NCBI GenBank assembly: GCA_016927855.1 | Contig: JAFGLV010000128.1 | Coordinates: 1 to 40,358 of the forward strand | Direction: 5' to 3' | Origin: Sedimentisphaerales bacterium | GTDB taxonomy: Bacteria; Planctomycetota; Phycisphaerae; Sedimentisphaerales; Anaerobacaceae | DNA length: 40,358 nucleotides | Shown: piece after piece, positions 33,746 to 40,358 of the stretch | Layout of the letters: every line of letters begins with the position of its first letter | How positions within the stretch are numbered: the first letter of the stretch is position 1 | Notes under the pieces: generated by a model | The model's database searches: none | Told to the model about the DNA's origin: nothing | Seen by the model: only the letters and a program-made list of their open reading frames with translations | Position numbers and translations under genes: made by a program

Positions 33746-35512
33746 CTACGCGACCTTGCGCTTGCCGGCCTGCACAAAGTGAACGATCAGGCTCAGCCCG
33801 ACGAACGCGCCGATGAGCACAACGGTCCACCAACCGATCCTCGGCCACAAACTCCACACGCTCACAAAGCTCGCCGCCGCGGTGGCGAAGAGCATGAGCA
33901 CGTTCCAGAGGATGCGCCGGCCGCCCGTCGGCATATGGGCGCCGAGGAACCCTTTGGAATTCATCATAATCAGGAACGTGAAGTACGCAATCGGCAGCAG
34001 CACGGAACAGAAGGCCGAAGTGGCAATCGCCAGCCACGGCGCAGGCTGCTTCCAGAAAATGGCGCCGATCGCTCCGACGCCGACCATGAGCGAGCCGATC
34101 CGCTGGGTCCAACCGCCCGCCGGTTTGCCCAGCATCTCGCAGAAGCACAGGCCGTTGATCGACATCAGAATGGTAGCGGCGCTGAGTCCCAGTCCCATCA
34201 CGCCCAAGCCAAAGAGGTACTGCGCGACGGTCCTGCCGGTCAAGGGGGTCAGCGTGTTGGCCAGGTTGAAGTTGTCTCTCTTGACGAGCATGGCCGCCAT
34301 CAGTCTGTCCGCATGGGGCAGCGCGCTGACTCTCTGCTCGCGTTCCTGGGCGGAGAGACTACCGAAGGCGTCCTTGCCCATCTCAAAGGCCACGCGGTTT
34401 TCCAGCAGCGACTGGTAAGGGCGGACGAGGTTCGCCGCGGGCGTCTCCGTGACGACGCCTCCTTCGAGAGCCGGCACGAAGCCTGGAGCCGGTTTCGTAT
34501 GGAATTGCGAGGAGGCGGCCATCACGACAAAGCCGGTGGCCAGCACGAACGGGATGAACAGCCCGGTGGAAAGATCGAAGATCGCCAGGCCGCGGAAGTC
34601 CTTGTCCCACCCGCGCCGCAGCATGGAGTAAGGGAACATGAACGTCATGTTGATACCTACGGTGGCCGCGATGGCACTGATGATGACGCCCCGCTGCTGG
34701 TCGGTGATAAGGGCCGTCCAATACGCGCGGCCGTTCTCACCGACAGCCTGAAGATACGGCGTCAGGCTTTCGACGGGCCGGAACATCATCCGCAGGTTGG
34801 GCACCAGGCCCCTGGCCGCCTCAGGCCAGTCCATCTCACCCCTGAGGCTCAGCTTGAGGACGACGAAGAAGAAGCAGAGCACGATCAAACTGACGATGGC
34901 CCGGATGGTCTTCTCGAAGATCCGCACGCCGCGTCCACCGAAGCTGTAGAACATCGAGACGGTGACACAGATGCCAAGAAACAGCAGCACTGCCACAACT
35001 CTGGCGGCTTGGCCCTGGATCAGGCTGTCCGGCCCTCCCCCGAAGATGCCGGGCAGGAGATTCTGCTGGAGCGCCGCGGAACCGAGGCTGAATTGCGGCA
35101 TCGACCAGACCAGATTGGCCGCCATCGAGGCCAGCAGCCAGCTCCAGCCCAGCACCGGACTGACGTGCTCGTTGATCGCACGCAAGGGACGCTGCCCGCT
35201 CGACAGCGTGACGTAGGACATGGCCGCGAGCATGACGATGCCCCACATCATCGCGACCGGCTGGAGCCACAGGAACGTAAAGCCCGACAGGACCCCCAGG
35301 TACAAACTCGAGGCAAAGGACACGCCGCCGACGGTGATACCGCTCTGGAGCCAGCCCGGGCCCGACAGTCTCACGAACGTCTTGAGCAGCGCCCCGCGTC
35401 CTTTCTCCTTCGCCGCCAGGATCAACTCGCGGTCCCTCGCGATGCGGGCATTGTCCTTCGCTACGCGTGTCCTGTCCGGTGCAGAGCCTTGTCCGCCTGC
35501 GCTCGACGCCAT
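33746..35512 (-). CDS. Nramp-related transporter lacking the DPGN metal motif
   Basis: 588 residues from ATG 35512 with a perfect AGGAGG six bases upstream. About 11-12 membrane segments in the Nramp (LeuT-like) layout. The start of the first segment reads GPGWLQSGITVGGVSFASSL, where metal-transporting Nramp proteins have DPGN. The TM6 site reads FMFPYSMLRRGW instead of MPHN. The residues that bind Mn/Fe are therefore missing, so a manganese or iron transporter is doubtful; this planctomycete subgroup may carry magnesium or something else. A soluble loop of about 70 residues lies near 385-450. Its promoter is at 35585-35613, and it is divergent from pckG. Confidence 0.85.
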   Translation of the reverse strand: MASSAGGQGSAPDRTRVAKDNARIARDRELILAAKEKGRGALLKTFVRLSGPGWLQSGITVGGVSFASSLYLGVLSGFTFLWLQPVAMMWGIVMLAAMSYVTLSSGQRPLRAINEHVSPVLGWSWLLASMAANLVWSMPQFSLGSAALQQNLLPGIFGGGPDSLIQGQAARVVAVLLFLGICVTVSMFYSFGGRGVRIFEKTIRAIVSLIVLCFFFVVLKLSLRGEMDWPEAARGLVPNLRMMFRPVESLTPYLQAVGENGRAYWTALITDQQRGVIISAIAATVGINMTFMFPYSMLRRGWDKDFRGLAIFDLSTGLFIPFVLATGFVVMAASSQFHTKPAPGFVPALEGGVVTETPAANLVRPYQSLLENRVAFEMGKDAFGSLSAQEREQRVSALPHADRLMAAMLVKRDNFNLANTLTPLTGRTVAQYLFGLGVMGLGLSAATILMSINGLCFCEMLGKPAGGWTQRIGSLMVGVGAIGAIFWKQPAPWLAIATSAFCSVLLPIAYFTFLIMMNSKGFLGAHMPTGGRRILWNVLMLFATAAASFVSVWSLWPRIGWWTVVLIGAFVGLSLIVHFVQAGKRKVA

Positions 35513-35755
35513 GTTGTGCCTCCTGTTCATGAACTCGGCTTTCAGACGGGAACAGGGACATCCGTCTGGGTAAAACGTGACGCCATTGTCGGCGCCTCCC
35601 AAACGGGTGTCAACTTACTTTTGGAGGCGCGCCGCCTTTTCCTCCGCACTGGAAACGCGGGAGCCGCACCGACGCCGAGAGCTGCTTAACTTCTTTGTTC
35701 TATTGTATTTATGTCCCCACCGCCGTGCGTTCCGAGAGATTCTGCGGCAAAACGG
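35513..35755. other. Divergent intergenic region of the Nramp-like gene and pckG
   Basis: Contains the Nramp-like promoter and leader on the minus strand and, near 35690-35715, an AT-rich stretch (TTCTTTGTTCTATTGTATTT). No gene seen. Confidence 0.5.
35585..35613 (-). promoter_or_regulatory. Promoter of the Nramp-like gene
   Basis: Minus strand: perfect -35 TTGACA (35613-35608), 17-base spacer, GACAAT (35590-35585). The leader to the ATG is about 66 bases. Confidence 0.65.
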
Positions 35756-35783
35756 TTGACAGCTTCCGACAGATTGTTATTGT
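35756..35783 (+). promoter_or_regulatory. Promoter of pckG
   Basis: Perfect -35 TTGACA (35756-35761), 16-base spacer, TATTGT (35778-35783). Transcription would begin near 35790, giving a leader of almost 200 bases. Confidence 0.6.
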
Positions 35784-35986
35784 CTCGGGGTTCACTTAGT
35801 CACGTAGGCACCGTTTCGAATCGCTCGGTGACTGGTCCGCGGCGATCTGGCAGACACCCACCTGAAACATACGGGTGTCGAGGTGCGTACCGACGTGGAC
35901 GCCGTGTGCCGATGGGTGGGATGTAGACGCCCTGGCTCGAATCCGACCACCAGACCCTGGCGCCGTCCCGGGAGAAAGGAAAACAG
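35784..35986 (+). promoter_or_regulatory. Long leader of pckG with inverted repeats
   Basis: GACACCC (35853-35859) pairs with GGGTGTC (35873-35879). Upstream, CACCG (35809-35813) with CGGTG (35826-35830) competes with GTCAC (35799-35803) pairing to GTGAC (35828-35832). No known riboswitch class is recognised. A regulated leader is possible but unproven. AAGGA lies six bases before the start codon. Confidence 0.35.
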
Positions 35987-37855
35987 ATGGATACTCTGTC
36001 AACGTTGAAGAGCAAACTGGATGAGGTCAGCCTGCGGAAGCTCACCGCGCTGAAGAACGACGAGGTCAACGCCTTTGTCGCCTATGCGATCGACCTCTGT
36101 CAGCCCGACAAGGTCTGGGTCGGCGACGACTCGCCCCAAGACGCCGCCTATTGCCGCCAACTGGCAATCGACAACAAGGAAGAGCGGCCGCTGGCAGTCG
36201 AGGGCCACACCGTCCATTTCGACAGCTACTACGACCAGGGACGCAATCCGCACGTCACGAAGTACCTGGTCCCTGAGAACGAGACGCTCGACCCCAAGCT
36301 CAACCAGATCGGACGGGAGCAGGGCCTGGGCGAGATCGAGAACCTCCAGCGCGGCGCCTACAAGAGCCGGACCATGCTGGTACGGTTCTTCTGCCTCGGT
36401 CCCGTCAACACCGTCTTTGCGATTCCGTGTTTGCAGATCACCGACTCGGCCTACGTGATCCACAGCGAGGACATGCTCTATCGTCCCGGCTACGAGGAAT
36501 TCAAGCGACAGAGTGCTGCCGGGAAATTCGAGTTCTTCTGGTTCCGCCACTGCACCGGCGCGGTCACCGAACGGATGACGTGCGAGGACAACGAGCATAA
36601 CCGCGTCTACATCGACTACGTGCAAAACACGGTCTACTCCGTGAACACGCAGTACGCCGGCAACACGGTGGGCCTCAAGAAGCTCTCCCTGCGCCTGGCG
36701 ATCCGCAAGGCCGACCGCGAGGGCTGGCTGGCCGAGCACATGTTCATCATGCGGGTCAACGGACCGAAGGGGCGCAAGACCTATCTCTGCGGCGCCTATC
36801 CGTCCGCGTGCGGCAAGACCTCTACCGCCATGATCCCGGGCGAGAACATCGTCGGCGACGACCTCGCCTATTTCCGCGTCATCGACCGCCAGTTCCGCGC
36901 CGCCAACGTCGAGGCCGGTATCTTTGGCATCATCCAGGACGTCAATCCCGACGGCGACCCGGTCATCTGGAACGTGCTGCACCATCCCGGCGAGGTGATC
37001 TTCGGCAACGTCCTGGTCAAGGACGGCAAACCCTACTGGCTGGGCATGGGCGAAGAGATCCCCCAGGAGGGCATGAACTACGTCAGCCTCAACTGGACCG
37101 AGGGCATGAGCGGCCCCGACGGCGAAGCCACCACGCCCAGTCACAAAAACGCACGCTACACGGTGCGCATGAGCGATCTGGAGAACAAGGCACCGAATTG
37201 GGATGACCCGGCGGGCCTGCCGGTCGGCGGCATCATCTATGGCGGGCGTGACAGCGACACGAACGTCCCGGTCCGCGAGGCCTATACCTGGGAGCATGGC
37301 ATCTGCACGATGGGCGCCATGCTCGAATCCGAGACGACCGCCGCGACCACCGGCGCCCAAGGCGTGCGGAAATGGAACGTGATGAGCAACATGGACTTTC
37401 TGTCCATGTCGGTCGGCAAGTACATTCAGAACAACCTGGACTTCGCTAAGGACATCAAGCGGCCCAAGGTCTTCGGGACCAACTACTTCCTCAGGAAAGA
37501 CGGCAAGTACCTCAACGGCATGCTCGACAAAGCGGTGTGGGTCAAGTGGATGGAGCTACGCATCCACGGCGACGCCGAAGCGCTGGACGCCGGGTACGGC
37601 CTGATCCCCAAGTACGATGACCTCAGGCGGCTCTTCAAGGAGATCCGCAACAACGACTTCACCGAGCAGGACTATGTCGAGCAATTCAAGATCCGCATCC
37701 CCGAGCTGCTGGCCAAGCTCGACCGCATGGAGAAGATCTACGCCACCGTCCAGGACACACCTCAGGCAATGAAAGACGAGATGGCCGCTCAGCGCAAGCG
37801 CCTCCAAACGCTGAAGGCTGCCAAGGGTGACTATGTCTCGCCCTTCGACCTGTAA
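35987..37855 (+). CDS. pckG: Phosphoenolpyruvate carboxykinase (GTP)
   Basis: 622 residues, the size of GTP-dependent PEPCK. It converts oxaloacetate and GTP to phosphoenolpyruvate and CO2, or the reverse, at the entry to gluconeogenesis. The P-loop YPSACGKTSTAM holds the reactive C275, with K277 and T278; GDDLAYFR (290-297) binds metal; the guanine pocket lies in the GGIIYGGRDSDTNVPVREAY region. All key parts are present. AAGGA precedes ATG 35987. It has its own promoter, a long leader and a strong terminator, so it is a single-gene unit. Confidence 0.97.
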   Translation: MDTLSTLKSKLDEVSLRKLTALKNDEVNAFVAYAIDLCQPDKVWVGDDSPQDAAYCRQLAIDNKEERPLAVEGHTVHFDSYYDQGRNPHVTKYLVPENETLDPKLNQIGREQGLGEIENLQRGAYKSRTMLVRFFCLGPVNTVFAIPCLQITDSAYVIHSEDMLYRPGYEEFKRQSAAGKFEFFWFRHCTGAVTERMTCEDNEHNRVYIDYVQNTVYSVNTQYAGNTVGLKKLSLRLAIRKADREGWLAEHMFIMRVNGPKGRKTYLCGAYPSACGKTSTAMIPGENIVGDDLAYFRVIDRQFRAANVEAGIFGIIQDVNPDGDPVIWNVLHHPGEVIFGNVLVKDGKPYWLGMGEEIPQEGMNYVSLNWTEGMSGPDGEATTPSHKNARYTVRMSDLENKAPNWDDPAGLPVGGIIYGGRDSDTNVPVREAYTWEHGICTMGAMLESETTAATTGAQGVRKWNVMSNMDFLSMSVGKYIQNNLDFAKDIKRPKVFGTNYFLRKDGKYLNGMLDKAVWVKWMELRIHGDAEALDAGYGLIPKYDDLRRLFKEIRNNDFTEQDYVEQFKIRIPELLAKLDRMEKIYATVQDTPQAMKDEMAAQRKRLQTLKAAKGDYVSPFDL

Positions 37856-37883
37856 TTCCGGGGATTCCTGTCCGGACAGACAA

Positions 37884-37925
37884 GAAGGCCAAGTCTTCGA
37901 GAGGAGACTTGGCCTTCCCTTTTTT
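37884..37925 (+). terminator. Rho-independent terminator of pckG
   Basis: GAAGGCCAAGTCT (37884-37896) and AGACTTGGCCTTC (37905-37917) form a perfect 13-base stem with an eight-base loop, followed by CCTTTTTT. On the other strand only a weak T-run follows. Confidence 0.92.
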
Positions 37926-37939
37926 GCCGCCACGAGGTC

Positions 37940-39109
37940 TCATCTGAGTTCGAAAACGTATTCGTGCAGTCTGTCCGTGCGAAGCTCCTTCGCACGACAG
38001 CGAAGCACGAAACCTCTGTCCGTGCGTTCATACTCGAAGGCCTGGCCGCTATAGGGGTCCTTGGGCGCGTCTGCCGGCAGGTTGCGAGGCAACTGCCCGG
38101 ACCTGGCTTTCTCCAGACAGATGGCGACCGCCGTCTTAATGGCGTTGGCGTGCGCCTCGATCCGGATCGTGAGATTGAAGATCGGACCTATCGCCGGCAT
38201 GAAGGCTGCCACGCTCACCGCGGCCGGGTCGTTGGGGTCGGCAAACTCAGTCAATGCCTCAAGCTTTGCGAACGCCTGCTCGTACGGCCTGGGACTGGCC
38301 AGGATCGACCGGGCCTGCGTGACGCGCTCGACGTACAACTGCCTGGCCCGCGCGAGCGTTTCTTCATTGGCCGCAGCCGTGATCCTCTCGCGCGTCTTTG
38401 CATCTGTCTCGCCAAGAACGCGCGCCAGCGTCTCGATATTCTCCATCCGCAACACATCGGTAAAGACATCGATCTCGGTCTGCAATGGCTGGATGGGCGA
38501 AAGCGTCCGTCCCACAGGGGTCGCCATCTCGGCCTCGAGCCACTCCAACAGCTTCGCGTCATCCCCTGTCTGGCCGATGAGGTCTTCCATGCAGCGATAG
38601 CCGACGGCGCGCACAGAGATCGAGACCAGGTACGACACCAACGTCTCATCGCCGACGTGGCGCGCCAGTGTTTCGGTCATGAGGCACCGCTCCAGGGCGC
38701 CGCGATAGTTCCCGTCGGCCGCTCGAACGCGAGCATCGGCGACAAGCACATAGACCAGCAGCCGGGTGTGAGCCAAGTGCGGCATCAGCATTTCATATCC
38801 CTGGGAGAACCGCAAGCCCCACTGGCACGACGGCACCTGAGCGGCCGCTTCGGCAAACTCGATCCCTCCCTGACACTTGTGAAGATACTGGCGCACCGCG
38901 TCATTCGGCTCGCTCTCGCCCCTGGCGACGTCGGCAATCAGTTCCCGTCCCTCGTCGCTCAGTTCCGCCAGCGACAAGAATGCCTGGTAGTATAGCAGCG
39001 CTGCATTGTCCGGGTCCGGCGGCACCGCACAAACTCGAGGCACCGCCAACGAGACGATCACGATGGCCGCGATGACGCCACCGACTCTCACACTATCGTT
39101 CATTCGCAT
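37940..39109 (-). CDS. Secreted protein of unknown function behind a sigma/anti-sigma pair
   Basis: 389 residues from ATG 39109 (AAGGA seven bases upstream). The signal peptide ends near VCA-VPPDP at about residue 29. The mature protein is mostly helical (NAALLYYQAFLSLAELSDEG, RVRAADGNYRGALERCLMTE), reminiscent of repeat proteins. It closes with LPADAPKDPYSGQAFEYERT followed by DRGFVLRC, a DP-x-SG-x-x-x-xY pattern also seen at the end of many planctomycete secreted proteins and GspG-like pseudopilins. I do not know its role. It is the third gene of an ECF sigma operon and may be its output or a sensor part. Confidence 0.82.
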   Translation of the reverse strand: MRMNDSVRVGGVIAAIVIVSLAVPRVCAVPPDPDNAALLYYQAFLSLAELSDEGRELIADVARGESEPNDAVRQYLHKCQGGIEFAEAAAQVPSCQWGLRFSQGYEMLMPHLAHTRLLVYVLVADARVRAADGNYRGALERCLMTETLARHVGDETLVSYLVSISVRAVGYRCMEDLIGQTGDDAKLLEWLEAEMATPVGRTLSPIQPLQTEIDVFTDVLRMENIETLARVLGETDAKTRERITAAANEETLARARQLYVERVTQARSILASPRPYEQAFAKLEALTEFADPNDPAAVSVAAFMPAIGPIFNLTIRIEAHANAIKTAVAICLEKARSGQLPRNLPADAPKDPYSGQAFEYERTDRGFVLRCRAKELRTDRLHEYVFELR

Positions 39110-39129
39110 ATTCTGATCCTTTCCTTTCG

Positions 39130-39588
39130 TCAACTTTCCAGATCGCGAAGAATTTCCTGCGCTGAAAACGCGCTGGGCCGCGGTCCCAACTCCTTCAGCG
39201 CCCTATCGAGCTTCCGGTTCAAGGCCTCCTCGCCCCCCTGGCGGTAGGCCATTTGTAGCGACATCATGCTCACCGTGTCTGCGGGCGAAACGACCTTGTG
39301 CGCCCCGTCCGACGTTGATTCGGGCTGGCGGCGTGGCAGAATCTGCATCAGGGCCATCGCCGCCACGATGAAGATCACCGCTGCCAGTGCGAGCCTGCCG
39401 ACTACCCTACGCAGACCGCAGGAGGCGCAACGTTTCGTCACTGGCGCAGCTCGCCTTCGCGACAACAACGCCTCGTAGGCGTCGCGATGCCTGCGTTTCC
39501 AGGACGCGGCATCGAACTTGGGCTTGCTGGTGTTGATGACGCGGCGCAGCTCGCCATCCAGCCACTGCTCGTCTTTACGTGCGTTCAT
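39130..39588 (-). CDS. Probable membrane anti-sigma factor
   Basis: 152 residues; the ATG overlaps the sigma factor stop (ATGA). A cytoplasmic N-terminus (LDGELRRVINTSKPKFDAAS then WKRRH) precedes one membrane segment at about 63-84 and an outside domain of about 65 residues. Size, layout and coupling to an ECF sigma gene fit an anti-sigma factor. The usual zinc-binding HxxxCxxC of ZAS anti-sigma factors is not present; CASC near residues 54-57 is the only cysteine pair. The function comes from position and layout, not from a recognised domain. Confidence 0.7.
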   Translation of the reverse strand: MNARKDEQWLDGELRRVINTSKPKFDAASWKRRHRDAYEALLSRRRAAPVTKRCASCGLRRVVGRLALAAVIFIVAAMALMQILPRRQPESTSDGAHKVVSPADTVSMMSLQMAYRQGGEEALNRKLDRALKELGPRPSAFSAQEILRDLES

Positions 39589-40124
39589 ATCTGCACCTCA
39601 TCCAGACCTTGGCGCCTGAGGTATGTAGCCAGCGTCCGTTTGGCTCGTCGGAGTCTGCCATTTATCGCCTGTTCGGAAATCCCGAGGATGGCGGAAATCT
39701 GCTCGTACGAGAGGCCGTCATAGAACCTCAGGTAGATCACCTCCCGCGCCGGCGGCTCCAGTCGCCGCAACGCTTCGCGTACCGCGTCGCCGACGTCGTC
39801 GTCGTGCCGCTCGGCCTGCACCGCGGGCAGCGCGTCGGCACTGCAACACTTTTCGCCGCCCCGCAGCAAATCCCTGGCCGCATTGCGACAGATCGCCGCC
39901 AGCCACGAGCCGAATCGCTCGGGCTTGTGCAGACTCGGCAGGCTGACGGCTGCTTTGGCGAACGCCTGCTGAGCGGCATCCTCTGCCAGATGGCGATCGC
40001 CCAGAATCGCGTCGGCGATGGCCACCATGGGACCGTAGTAGCGTCCGCACAGCTCCGTGAAGCTGTCCCCCTCGCCTCGGATGGCCCCTTCGACCAACAC
40101 GCTGTCAGGCTTGTCTTCTACCAA
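39585..40124 (-). CDS. ECF-type RNA polymerase sigma factor
   Basis: 179 residues from TTG 40124 (AAGGA ten bases upstream), giving VEDKPDSVLVEGAIRGEGDS near the start, a normal ECF beginning. The frame is open to ATG 40292, but the added 56 residues look unlike protein and begin inside a repeat. Sigma region 2 is YYGPMVAIADAILGDRHLAE followed by DAAQQAFAKA and FGSWLAAICRNAARDLLR; region 4 is LEPPAREVIYLRFYDGLSYE followed by ISAILGISEQAINGRLRRAK. It directs polymerase to a small gene set, probably including its own operon, and is probably held by the anti-sigma protein that follows. Confidence 0.9.
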   Translation of the reverse strand: MVEDKPDSVLVEGAIRGEGDSFTELCGRYYGPMVAIADAILGDRHLAEDAAQQAFAKAAVSLPSLHKPERFGSWLAAICRNAARDLLRGGEKCCSADALPAVQAERHDDDVGDAVREALRRLEPPAREVIYLRFYDGLSYEQISAILGISEQAINGRLRRAKRTLATYLRRQGLDEVQI

Positions 40125-40285
40125 CGCACCCCATTCCTTTCGCCCGGCCGGCTGTCTTTCATGCCTGATTTCACCAATAAGACGCGCTTCGAGCAACGAA
40201 ATGGGCGCGCTTCCAAGCAGAATTGTACCTTGGGCATCTGGCGGGGGCATTGCACGTTTGTAGGTGACGCAGATGATCGGCCTTT

Positions 40286-40358
40286 TTGTCATATCGAGCG
40301 GAGTCCCGGCGCGCCGGGACGCAGTCGAGATATCTGGCCGCGGCTATGGCGGTACCTC
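40286..40358. repeat. Palindromic repeat family D, copy 2 (cut by the window edge)
   Basis: Begins TTGTCATATCGA like the element at 11799-11922 and contains GTCGAGATATCTGGCCGCGG. It also holds a perfect 18-base palindrome GTCCCGGCG-CGCCGGGAC (40303-40320), in the place where copy 1 has the short palindrome CTGCC-TTA-GGCAG. The element lies upstream of the sigma factor gene. Confidence 0.7.

Noticed and set aside
33779..35689. A 636-codon open frame opposite the Nramp-like gene
   Set aside because: The minus-strand frame has clear membrane segments, a perfect ribosome site and a promoter; the plus-strand product is a run of charged, Gln/His/Arg-rich sequence.
35919..35956. tRNA-like end (GCTCGAATCC followed by ACCACCA) in the pckG leader
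   Set aside because: No T-stem, acceptor or anticodon stems can be formed around it.

Overview
The window looks like chromosomal DNA of a GC-rich planctomycete, most likely class Phycisphaerae. This is inferred from the gene set, not from a database search: a MoxR/Bat operon with a glutamine-rich TPR protein, an ECF sigma / membrane anti-sigma pair followed by a secreted protein, an Nramp-like transporter lacking the DPGN motif, GTP-dependent PEP carboxykinase, PilZ and CsgG-like proteins, and many palindromic repeats between genes. No tRNA, rRNA, CRISPR array, transposase or prophage gene was seen.

Positions 1-9093 (minus strand) hold one long operon: moxR, a DUF58 protein, a PpiC-type peptidyl-prolyl isomerase, a small BatD-related membrane protein, batA, batB, batC and batD, which runs off the left edge. 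Positions 9383-14341 (minus) hold metE, then a cluster of endonuclease V, a DUF6429 protein and two unknown ORFs behind a strong extended -10 promoter, then a small lipoprotein.

Positions 14741-26537 (plus) hold uvrA and, only 17 bases behind it, six metabolic genes: an 896-residue old-yellow-enzyme/GltD-type fusion, an SDR dehydrogenase, a KDPG-aldolase-like protein, a fumarate-reductase-like flavoprotein, a KDG-kinase-like PfkB kinase and MtnA. I cannot match this set to a known pathway. It is the best candidate here for an undescribed catabolic system. The kinase and aldolase imply a 2-keto-3-deoxy sugar acid phosphate that ends as pyruvate plus an aldehyde. The two flavoenzymes suggest an unusual redox step before that.

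Positions 26565-29266 hold a NifU-type Fe-S protein, a xylose-isomerase-like TIM barrel protein, a CsgG-like lipoprotein with a clear terminator, and a PilZ protein. Positions 29477-32589 (minus) hold pyrF-ubiE/menG-murD, which share a divergent promoter with overlapping -10 boxes with an unknown membrane-anchored protein (32830-33633). Positions 33746-37855 hold the divergent pair Nramp-like transporter (minus) and pckG (plus), both with good sigma70-type promoters. Positions 37940-40124 (minus) hold the sigma factor, anti-sigma candidate and secreted protein.

At least five kinds of palindromic repeat occur. Four kinds have two copies each within this 40 kb. They lie at gene junctions, often directly at a stop codon, and fill every junction of the 17718-26537 operon.
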